20,952 nucleotides of DNA from Fragilaria crotonensis (taxonomy: Eukaryota; Bacillariophyta; Fragilariophyceae; Fragilariales; Fragilariaceae). A program made the position numbers and the translations under genes. Shown here in pieces: positions 1-8,149 of this stretch; position 1 is the first letter of the stretch; each line of letters starts with the position of its first letter. The notes beneath the pieces are model-generated. The model ran no database searches. It saw only the letters and a program-made list of their open reading frames with translations, and had not been told where the DNA came from. The DNA is taken from NCBI GenBank assembly GCA_022925895.1, contig JAKSYS010000828.1, forward strand, positions 1 to 20,952, read 5' to 3'.

Positions 1-80
1 ATATTCACAGTTAAACTTCGGCAGACCACCACTCGCCTGAAAAATATTCAGCGTACGCCGCGGAAACGAATCTTCCCGCC
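1..80. other. Flanking DNA left of the retrotransposon
   Basis: Eighty bases before the 5' LTR. I see no gene here. The last five bases (ccgcc, 76-80) match the five bases right after the 3' LTR (6733-6737). This stretch was therefore probably continuous with the sequence from 6738 before insertion, as part of the upstream region of the carrier gene. Confidence 0.6.
76..80. repeat. Target site duplication, left copy (ccgcc)
   Basis: Five bases, ccgcc, directly before the 5' LTR and repeated at 6733-6737. Five bp is the usual Copia target duplication length. An alternative register (cgccg at 77-81 and 6731-6735) also fits because the LTR edges share bases with the duplication. Confidence 0.7.
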
Positions 81-256
81 GTTTGAATACGGACGATACA
101 GTACGGAAACCGCTAGTACAGTAGTAATCAGAGACAAGAGCAGACGTAGACACAAGTTTATCGTTTACTACTTTTGTACGCTTCTTGTGTTACTACTTTA
201 TCGTTTATCTCGTCTTCTCTAAGGTAAGAGTCGGCCGTTACGTACACATTTGAACG
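81..256 (+). repeat. 5' long terminal repeat
   Basis: A 176-bp direct repeat, identical by eye to 6557-6732. It should carry the element's promoter and transcription start, although no TATA box is obvious. It starts GTTTGAA and ends TTTGAACG rather than TG...CA. A short LTR of this size is normal for Copia elements. Confidence 0.93.
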
Positions 257-275
257 GTTTATCAGACCCAACTGG
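257..275 (+). other. Candidate primer binding site
   Basis: Immediately after the 5' LTR the sequence gtttatcagacccaactgg partly resembles TGGTATCAGAGC, the complement of the 3' end of initiator Met-tRNA that primes many Copia elements. The core TATCAGA matches, the rest does not. The position is right; the identity of the tRNA is an inference. Confidence 0.4.
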
Positions 276-745
276 AGGGTGAAAGAAAGGATTTGAACGA
301 ACGGGTGAGACGGAAGCGGCGGGTACAATTCTCATGGGCATTGCCAATTTCGTACCTTGACATTCTTGCGAATTCGTTGCACTTTCGAGGATTACCGAAA
401 ATATTTATACCACGGCCTACAGCGGAATTCGTAGAAGCGTATCTTTTACTCCGTTACGTACCTTATGGTACTCGATATACTTTGCTCCTCGACATGTACT
501 TGAGGTACTCGATATACGCTGTTCGTAACTTGTTTGGCCACATGGCGGGCGTCAGCGATCGGTACCGTTTGCCCACGTTCTATAATTGGCCGTTGGCCCC
601 GTGAGGCACCGCACGATGAGGTCAGGACTGATCACCCTGTACCGACCGGAATGTGACCCGCCTCACAACCTACCCATAGTGGTACGGCCCGGAAGACAAA
701 CGCAATGTACACCTAGGTGCTAACTCGAATGATATTCATACGCAG
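257..745 (+). other. Untranslated leader of the retrotransposon
   Basis: About 490 bases between the 5' LTR and the first credible Gag methionine. It holds a 14-base direct repeat, ggtactcgatatac, at 467-480 and 504-517. An open stretch at 293-604 begins with TTG and resembles no retroelement protein, so I regard this as leader RNA (packaging or translation control) rather than a gene. Confidence 0.6.
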
Positions 746-2285
746 ATGGATGCTGAACCCGTTGTCGCCGCAGCTGTTGCTGAACCCGAACCACCAAACC
801 CTGTTCATGAAGTACTTACCATTTGTGGTATTGCAAATGCTGCTAATCGCGAAACTTTCATTAATATTGAGGGACTCGACTCCATGGAAGCGTTTGCCTC
901 CATGAACGGCGACCCGATGTTTCGGAGATGGCTAAACGAATGGCCTCAAGGCCAACTGCTACCGGGAGAGTAATCCTTGAACGATGCAAATCAAAAGGCT
1001 TCAGGCCTTAGTCTATTGGGTGAAAGACCACGACAACGTGGCCTACAGGCACAGCCTGAGATGTGGACTCGAGAAGTCATGTTGGCAGCAATGGCGAGAA
1101 AGGAATCTGACCACAACCTTGATAAGGTTGACATCGACATAATTGACCCCGGCAAGTGCCAGACCGATGCTGGTTGGGATAACTGGCAGATCGGCTTTGT
1201 GAACAAGCTAAGCGCAATCATGGGGGCCGCGAAGGTCCCAATCGACTATGTCGTACGCCCTGAATGGGATTACACCGACGAGTTGTTTCTCGACGATGAT
1301 GAGATGAGGCGCTTCCAGATGCCACTAGAAGGCGAAAACTTCAAGCGTGACAACAAACTGGTATTCCAGATACTGAAATCGGCTTGTATTAAGTCCGATG
1401 CTTGGACATGGATCCAAAGTTACGATCGCACTGCGAATGGCAGAAGAGCATGGTTGGCGCTTGTTGCGCATTACGATGGCACGGGAGAGTTAAACAAACG
1501 TGTTGAAAAAGCTAAAGAGGAAATCTCTCGCTTGCATTATAAGGACGAGAAGGTGTTCCTCGTTTGAGAAATTCGTCACGAAGCTCAAGGAGAACTTCCA
1601 TGTATTGTCAAAAGATAAGAGCGAGGAATTAACTGAGAAGCAGATGGTCGACAAGATGCTTCTTGGTATCCGTTCTACGGACGCAAGTATCACGTCTGCA
1701 AAGGTCAACGTCTATCAGAACTATCGCGCCAACTTCGATAAGGCCGTTGAGTTCTTGTCTGACTAATTTCGAGCATTCATGCCGCAGCCCAGTTGGATTA
1801 TGCCAACCGCCACTCGGGCAACAAACGCCGATATGTCAGCGCAATGGGATCCAATGATCAGCGTGGCGGCCGTGGCAGGGCCCGTCAAGGCGGCGGTCGT
1901 AGTGGCCAACGCGGTGGTCGCAGCAACGGACGGGGACGAGACGGTCGCGGACGCGGGCGTGGCAACGAACGCAGAACATATGCGAATAACGTCGATATCA
2001 CTGACCCTCACCGGAATTTCACTTCCGATGAATGGGAGCGTCTTGGCTCTATGCGCTCCTACGTCATACAGTTGCGAGAAGCGGCCGTGGTGGCCGCGGA
2101 AGAGGCGACCAGAGTTACCAAGGAGCAATACAAATCGAACGACTAGCAGTGTATCTGCAGCGAACCCGAACTCCAACGAGACGACGAATACATCTAGTGC
2201 GCCGGCTGACCAGTCGGTTGTGTCCGACATAACGGAGCGTGGCTCCCAAAACGGTCGTAGCTTCGGTCGCGGCGCGTACAACACC
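746..2285 (+). pseudogene. Gag of Copia element, multiply frameshifted
   Basis: The structural protein that packages the element's RNA. It starts at ATG 746 with an Ala/Pro/Glu-rich leader and a block containing LTICGIANAANR and GLDSMEAF, which I recognise from diatom Copia Gags. The frame then changes near 916, 979, 1045, 1558, 1764, 2083, 2118 and 2284; each time the next family-like block continues in another frame. Between 1862 and 1970 lies an Arg/Gly-rich (RGG) basic tail, with a second short RGG stretch at about 2083-2115. It probably replaces the CCHC zinc knuckle for RNA binding, since no CCHC is visible. Most breaks are explained by one missing base in a short homopolymer. The domain order is sure; the exact break positions are approximate. 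Confidence 0.8.
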
Positions 2286-3100
2286 TGACTCGCAGAGGCC
2301 AGTGGTGCACGTCAGGCGCAGGCACACGCGTTAATTTCAAGTGCAAGGCGCACGGGCCCCACACACCATAAGCCCAATGAACCAACCCCTGGCAACATTG
2401 CCATCAATGAGATCGATAACCACGCTGACACCACGTGTGCTGGACCGAATTGGCGTTTGCTCGAACTTTCGGGCGAGTACTGCAATGTTTCTCCCTTTTC
2501 TGCGGAGTATCAACCGAAGCCAGATGTCCCGATTGCGAAGTGTGCTACGACGTACACGTGTCCCACAACCGGCGACTCTGTCGTCCTGGTCGCTGACCAA
2601 GTGCTGTGGTTTGGCAGTGATTTACACTGCTCCTTAATCAACCCCCATCAGATCCGAGCCCATGGCTACGGCGTTTGTGATGATCCATGGGATCCGCACC
2701 GACCGATTGGCCTTGATTTGGATTCCATTTTTATTCCCTTACCGTTTCGGGACCGAATCTTTCATTCGAGTCACGCGTCCCCACTGATTGGGAAATGTCG
2801 AATCTACCGATTGTCGAAATTACTTCGCCGACTTGGAATCCCGCGGACATGCACATGTCTGCACCGCGTCGGAATCCAGCGCGTGCCGTCGACTGTATAT
2901 CGACCGCTGGACGGGATATATGGTCCCATTCGACTGCACCCCGACGGCGATCTTCCCACTTCTGACCCGCGTTGCGTGTCTTCTTTGTATGCGAATGCTA
3001 TTCTCGTGTCCTCTGCGCTTACGGGGACGCACGGTGGGATAAGCGCAACGATCACGAGCGAACGACACTCGACTGTAACCTTTGAGAATCTAAGTCGCAA
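2286..3100 (+). pseudogene. Pol N-terminal part: retropepsin-like protease and pre-integrase region, frameshifted
   Basis: The protease cleaves the polyprotein. The likely active site is encoded at 2421-2438 (HADTTC), in a block reading DNHADTTCAG. Canonical retropepsins have D-S/T-G, so the glycine is replaced here. The following region (2457-2735, containing CATTYTCPTTGD and SLINPHQIR) matches what I recall of diatom Copia proteins. The frame changes near 2284, 2363, 2376, 2745 and roughly 2925; after 2745 the family-like text (FESRVPTDWEM and onward) continues in a different frame. The apparent TGA at 2286-2288 is better explained by the shift at 2284 than by a nonsense mutation. No intact HHCC integrase zinc finger could be traced. 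Confidence 0.75.
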
Positions 3101-4248
3101 TGGAATATTGGCCTCGAGACGGCCAAGCGAACCCTTCAGGTAACTACCCAGCGCGGGGTAAGAACGGCGGTTCACCCGTTGCATCGAAGATATCGTGTTG
3201 ATCACTTACACCTGAACCGGCGACGCCTAAACGGGGACTGGTTCACTGATACCTTATTCTCGAAGGTCATATCAATCCAGGGTAACACGTGCGCGCAAGT
3301 ATTCACTAACGGATCGTTCACCACGGTCCATCCTCTCGATTCGAAATCGAAAGTCGCTCGGGCGTTGACCGAATTTGCCGACGATGTTGGCATTCCTGAC
3401 TCCTTATTGTCTGATGGAGCTCCCGAAATTGTTGGTCCTAAGACTGACTTTATGAAGGAGGTAAATCGTTTGAAGATCAGGTTAAAGCGATCTGAGGTTG
3501 GACGATCGAATCAGAATTACGCGGCCGAGAGAGAAATCGGCGAGCTCAAGAAGCGATGGAGGAATCGCATGCTCAAGCGGAAAGTCCCACCTCGTCTGTG
3601 GGATTATGGTCTGGTCTATGAGACTAACATTCTAAACAGAATTCCTCGTGGCCAACAACTGCGCACCGGGATTGAGATTGTCACCGGTGAGACACCAGAC
3701 ATATCCGAGTGGATCGACTTTGAGTTTTACGATCGCGTATGGTACTATGACCAGAAGAAAATCGAAATCGACGGCAGCGGGCGACGTCTCGCGCGATGGC
3801 TTGGTGTTGCCCACCGGGTCGGGAGCGATCTATGCTATTGGCTACTACTTGAATCCGGCAATGTAATTGCCCGAACTACGGTACAACATGTCGTACGTGA
3901 CGACTACCTGAACAATGACGTCAAAACCGAAATCGAGAGTTTCGACCGCGCAGTTGACGAGCGTCTGTCAGATCAGAACTTTATGGTTAATGCAGCTGAC
4001 GGATTTTATATCCAAGACGAGTTTGATGAGGTGCCGAGTGGCACCGTACGCACCGATGAAGATTATGGTGATATGGATACCCCTGACACGTTGGATGCCG
4101 ACGACATCAACGACGACGTAATTGACAAGTATTTGAATGCAGAACTAATATTCGATGTCGGTACCGGCAGCGAACGCAAAGGCCGTGTGGTCAAACGTGC
4201 AAAGGGTACCTCTGGCGAACCGATTGGTCGTGCACATTCCAACCCCCC
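3101..4248 (+). pseudogene. Integrase domain of Copia Pol
   Basis: It inserts the DNA copy into the genome. The frame holding the integrase begins just after a shift near 3104, upstream of the first methionine-like codon at 3179. The catalytic triad is visible: D in WFTDTLF (codon 3248), D in LLSDGAPE (codon 3413) and E in AEREIGEL (codon 3527), a D-x54-D-x37-E arrangement of the rve fold. The block with TGETPDISEW and FEFYDRVWYYD (about 3685-3760) is the C-terminal part typical of Copia. An acidic linker follows. This frame is open for over 1.1 kb and ends in a run of six C at 4243-4248. With one C fewer it would continue directly into the reverse transcriptase part, so this is one polyprotein and not a separate gene. 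Confidence 0.88.
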
Positions 4249-6396
4249 TGTTCGATACCCGAGAATACGTTGTGGAGTTCACCGATGGATCCACTGAGAA
4301 CTACTTCGCAAATGTGATTGCAGAGTGCATGTATGCACAGGTTGACTCTGAAGGAAATCAGTATCAATTATTGAGCGAGATCACTGACCACAGGTCTGAC
4401 AACTCGGCGATTCAAATCGCAGATGGTTTCACCACAAGTCGTAATGGGAATCGTATCCCGAAACCGACAACCCGAGGCTGGTCCCTTTTGGTCTCGTGGA
4501 AGGACGGGTCTTCGGACTGGCTACCATTGAAGGATTTAAAAGACGCCTATCCTGTTCAAGTTGCAGAATATGCAGTGGCAAACAAAATTGCCAATGAGCC
4601 AGCGTTTAACTGGTGGGTACATACGGTTCTGCGGAAGCGAAATCGCATTGTTGCGAAGGTCAAACGCTATTGGCGTACGACCCACAAATTCGGCATACGT
4701 GTGCCAAAGACAGTCGAAGAAGCCCTGACGATTGACGAAGAGACTGGAACCGACTTCTGGCGCAAGGCACTAGGAAAGGAGATGACAAAGGTGAAAGTCG
4801 CGTGGAAAAGCGCTGACGGGATATCACCCGCGCAAGCACGAAGCGGAAAGGAGCCATCGATGATTGGTTTTCAAGAAATTCGATGTCATGTGATATTCGA
4901 CGTCAAAATGGATTTCACCCGAAAGGCAAGATTTGTTGCCGGAGGGCACACGACCGACACGCCAGGATCAATAACTTACTCGAGCGTGGTATCGCGCGAC
5001 AGTGTACGCCTGGCGTTTCTGATTGCTGGTCTGAACGACCTCGACGTGCTGGCGGGGGATGTAACTAATGCATACTTAAACGCATCGTGCCGTGAGAAGA
5101 TTTGGTTTGAAGGCGGCATTGAAACTGGCGAAGACCGCGGTAAAGTCTTGATTGTAACGCGTGCCCTATATGGACTCAAATCATCAGGCGCTGCCTGGCG
5201 TGCGGACTTGGCGGCAACGCTGTGTCATATGAACTTTACATCAACACAGGCAGATCCAGATGTATGGATTCGAGTGCCGGAACGCACTATGATATGGTGC
5301 TGGTATACGTTGATGACATCCTGATATTCGCGAAGGAACCAAAACAAACTATGGACGAATTGGGCAAATTGTACGAGCTCAAACCGGAAAGTGTCCATGA
5401 GCCCGATATATATCTTGGAGCCAATATGGAGAAGGTCCAATTGCCGAATGGTAAAGTGGAATGGGCCATGGGCAGTAAGACTTATGTCAAGAACGCCATC
5501 AAAGTTGTCGAAGCATTAATTGCAGAAGACGATCCGGAAGCGAAGTTGAAGTCAACGGCGAGGAATCCATTCCCCAGCGGCTATAAACCCGAGCTGGATG
5601 TAACTCCTGAACTTAGTGACGAAATGGGGTCGCGTTTCCTTCAATTAATTGGAATACTGCGATGGGCAATTGAACTCGGACGCCTCGACATATTTGTCGA
5701 AGTATCGCAATTGTCCCAACATCAGGCACTGCCACGGCGCGGTCACCTTGAGGCATTATACCACATCTTCGCATACTTGAAGAAGCATGAGAATGGAGCT
5801 CGAATTGTTTTCGATCCGAAAACCCTGATATCGATGAACGTGTGTTCAACTCTGATGCCGATTGGCGAGATTTTTACGGGGACGTATGTGAGGAACTACC
5901 CCCGAACATGCCAGAACCAAAAGGTAAATGTGTGAATATATCATGTTTTGTTGATGCGAATCACGCAGGAAATGTTATTACTCGAAGATCGCATACTGGG
6001 ATTATCATTTACGTTCAGAATGCGCCGATCATTTGGTTTTCGAAACGGCAAAATACCGTTGAATCCTCCAGTTTTGGGAGTGAATTTGTCGCGCTTCGAG
6101 CTGCGAAGGACATGCTTGTCGCGTTGCGATATAAGCTCCGAATGTTTGGCGTGCCAATTGATGGTCCGGCCAATATATTCTGCGACAATAACGGTGTCGT
6201 GAAAAACACAACTATTCCCGAATCAATGCTTGCAAAGAAGCACAATGCAATCAATTATCATGCAGTACGCGAGGCTGTTGCCGCGAAGATCATACGTGTG
6301 GGAAAAGAGGACGGCATGACTAACTTGGCCGACCTATTTACGAAGGTACTCACTGCAGACCGTCGTCGAGCACTATGTCGCCACATTATGTATTAA
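4249..6396 (+). pseudogene. Reverse transcriptase and RNase H of Copia Pol, two frameshifts
   Basis: It copies the element's RNA into DNA and removes the RNA. From 4249 the frame reads through a connector into the RVT_2 domain, with the first catalytic Asp in LAGDVTNAYLNA (codon 5058) and the block ALYGLKSSGAAW. A one-base shift near 5275 moves the text into the frame carrying the intact YVDD catalytic motif (5306-5317). A second shift near 5828 (GG to G fits) leads into RNase H, with D in CFVDANHAG (5953), E in SFGSEFVAL (6082) and D in FCDNNGVV (6184). The stop TAA is at 6394-6396. All catalytic residues that can be checked are kept, so the element was recently functional or is functional apart from the indels. 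Confidence 0.9.
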
Positions 6397-6556
6397 GAAT
6401 GGCATGCCCTGGGTTATCGACCGTTGCGTGGGCGAGGTCGTTTACCCCTGGAGCGGATGGAGTCCGCGGGCTTTAATACCAGGTCGTTTTTGCGGACAAG
6501 GTGGAATGAGGGATAAATCATTCTGTCACGAGGCGAATTCATGATTTACGGGGACC
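6397..6556 (+). other. 3' untranslated part of the element with weak polypurine tract
   Basis: About 160 bases between the Pol stop and the 3' LTR. A purine-rich stretch ggtggaatgaggga lies at 6500-6513 and acgggga ends just before the LTR. Either could prime plus-strand synthesis; neither is a long, clean tract. Confidence 0.4.
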
Positions 6557-6732
6557 GTTTGAATACGGACGATACAGTACGGAAACCGCTAGTACAGTAG
6601 TAATCAGAGACAAGAGCAGACGTAGACACAAGTTTATCGTTTACTACTTTTGTACGCTTCTTGTGTTACTACTTTATCGTTTATCTCGTCTTCTCTAAGG
6701 TAAGAGTCGGCCGTTACGTACACATTTGAACG
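6557..6732 (+). repeat. 3' long terminal repeat
   Basis: Identical by eye to the 5' LTR over 176 bp. It should supply the element's polyadenylation signal. It lies about 200 bp before the carrier start codon in the same orientation, so its promoter could read into that gene. Confidence 0.93.
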
Positions 6733-6737
6733 CCGCC
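6733..6737. repeat. Target site duplication, right copy (ccgcc)
   Basis: Matches 76-80 and directly follows the 3' LTR. Confidence 0.7.
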
Positions 6738-6934
6738 TACTACAAGTACTGTGTTTGCCAATTCCTCCACTGCTGTTGTCATTTGTATGCTGGTTGGGCG
6801 TGCATCCAGGATGAAGCAAAACTGAACCACACTAATCACCTGCAACTCTTCACCCGTACAACACTCTCAATTAACACTGACACGACGATAGAAGACAGTA
6901 TAATCATTGTATTGAACAATCTAGCCGTCCCGAT
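6738..6934 (+). promoter_or_regulatory. Upstream region of the carrier gene
   Basis: About 200 bases between the retrotransposon and the carrier start codon. It includes ctactacaagtactgtg, similar to the GTAC-rich palindromes found before other genes in this window. No TATA box is clear. The ancestral promoter was probably split by the element at this edge. Confidence 0.35.
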
Positions 6935-8044
6935 ATGACAAATTCCGATGGCGGCAGTGCCAGTGCTCACCATGACGATATTGAAGATTCCAACCGATAT
7001 GTGAGTTTCATGGAACGACATGAGGACTCTCGATGGATGGAGAATGCCAAACAATTGTTTTGCGGGGGATTGGCTGGTGCGACGGCCAAGACTGTCACAG
7101 CGCCCTTCTCTCGCCTGACGATATTGTCTCAAGTTCACTCCATGGTTACTACAAAAGAAAATCGACCCAATTTTGCCACATCCTTCCGATCCGGCTTTCA
7201 AAAGATTGTAGATCGAGGAGGCGTCGCGTCGCTCTGGAGAGGAAATGGGACATCGGTGCTTCATAGATTCCCCTACTCAGCCATTAACTTCTTTATCTAT
7301 GAGAACATGCTCAAAGCATTCAAGGCAAACGAGGAAGCGCAGGAGGAGGAAAGGACCATGACCGGAACTCAACTCTCACGCCGATTATCATTAGCTGAAC
7401 GAACTGACACGGTCTCAATTTCCAGTAATTCAACAGCATCGAATAAGTTCCTCGCCGGCGCGGTTGCTGGGTCCATGGCATGTATTGCCTGTTATCCCCT
7501 AGATTTGGTCCGCACACGGTTAACGACGGAGTTCGATGGCAGGGAACACTACCGAGGGATCGTCGATGCATTTCGAAAAATAAACAAAACTGAAGGCTTC
7601 ATGGGCTTTTACAGTGGGCTGGGTCCGACTCTGCTGGTAGCAGTCCCCAATATGGCCATTAGTTATACTGTCTATGGGACCCTCAAGGAGTATGTCTTGG
7701 ATGATGAGCTCTTTTACAATCTGCGCAAGATCGATGCTGAGAGCGGTGAACCCAAATTGGGATTCGCGCTAACGCTCTTTTGTGGAGCATTCAGTGGAAT
7801 TTTGTCCACTCTCGTCACGTTTCCATTCGACACTGTTCGGCGGAGAATGCAAATTCAAAATTTGCACATTCCAGAAGAAGAGCGGTTGACAGCCCGACAA
7901 CAGGCCAGGAGTGTGTTGCAAAAGGAAGGGATTGTCGGGTTATACAGAGGACTTACGCCGGAGCTTATGAAGGTGGTTCCTATGGTAGGCACCATGTTTC
8001 TTGTATACGAAGTCACTAAGGACGTATTAAATGTCGACAAGTAG
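6935..8044 (+). CDS. Mitochondrial carrier family (SLC25-type) transporter
   Basis: An intact protein of 369 residues without an evident intron. It has the three tandem carrier repeats of the family, at roughly residues 38-130, 170-256 and 276-365. The carrier signatures are PFSRLT (57-62), PLDLVR (188-193) and PFDTVR (297-302). The last two fit P-x-[DE]-x-x-[KR]; the first is degenerate, with Ser in place of the acidic residue and Thr in place of the final basic one. That resembles the TAP-x-x-RLTIL form of a eukaryotic subgroup near the CoA/adenine-nucleotide carriers (SLC25A42/A16-like, plant homologues). A long Ser/Thr-rich hydrophilic loop (131-169) separates repeats 1 and 2. The protein is expected in the inner mitochondrial membrane, exchanging a metabolite. 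The substrate cannot be read from the sequence, and a plastid location is not excluded. ATG 6935 is the first in-frame start. Confidence 0.93.
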   Translation: MTNSDGGSASAHHDDIEDSNRYVSFMERHEDSRWMENAKQLFCGGLAGATAKTVTAPFSRLTILSQVHSMVTTKENRPNFATSFRSGFQKIVDRGGVASLWRGNGTSVLHRFPYSAINFFIYENMLKAFKANEEAQEEERTMTGTQLSRRLSLAERTDTVSISSNSTASNKFLAGAVAGSMACIACYPLDLVRTRLTTEFDGREHYRGIVDAFRKINKTEGFMGFYSGLGPTLLVAVPNMAISYTVYGTLKEYVLDDELFYNLRKIDAESGEPKLGFALTLFCGAFSGILSTLVTFPFDTVRRRMQIQNLHIPEEERLTARQQARSVLQKEGIVGLYRGLTPELMKVVPMVGTMFLVYEVTKDVLNVDK

Positions 8045-8128
8045 CAATCGATAATCGGAAGCATTACTTTGATACTTCTGGAATGTAGAATACTGATGTT
8101 CTAGGCTGTGACCCACAGGTCTAGTTTC

Positions 8129-8134
8129 AATAAA
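8129..8134 (+). terminator. Polyadenylation signal AATAAA for the carrier gene
   Basis: AATAAA lies 85 bases after the carrier stop, in the 105-base gap between two converging genes (8045-8149). The sulfatase reading frame ends only 15 bases further on, so the two transcripts very likely overlap at their 3' ends. Confidence 0.6.
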
Positions 8135-8149
8135 TTTCATTTTCGTGCT

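Larger units (their letters stand above)
81..6732 (+). mobile_element. Ty1/Copia LTR retrotransposon, diatom CoDi-like, full length but frame-broken
   Basis: A complete Copia element of about 6.65 kb. Two direct LTRs of 176 bp (81-256 and 6557-6732) are identical by eye and flanked by the 5-bp duplication ccgcc. The inside reads, in order: leader, Gag, aspartic protease, integrase, reverse transcriptase, RNase H. Integrase before reverse transcriptase is diagnostic for Copia rather than Gypsy. From memory of the family, the protein blocks match diatom CoDi-type elements. The coding region appears designed as a single Gag-Pol frame, but about sixteen one-base frame changes interrupt it, most of them in Gag and the protease region (916-2930). 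As written it cannot make a full polyprotein. The LTR ends are not the usual TG...CA. It lies in the same orientation as the carrier gene downstream. Confidence 0.95.

Noticed and set aside
293-604. 103-codon open stretch in the retrotransposon leader
   Set aside because: Starts with TTG, resembles no retroelement protein and lies between the primer site and Gag; more likely untranslated leader.
1763-2284. 173-codon minus-strand open stretch over the Gag tail
   Set aside because: The reverse of GC-rich RGG codons is stop-poor; no family motif, so an antisense shadow.
2286-2288. In-frame stop TGA between Gag and protease
   Set aside because: The protein text continues in a different frame from just before it, so a one-base deletion explains it better than a nonsense mutation or stop-codon readthrough.
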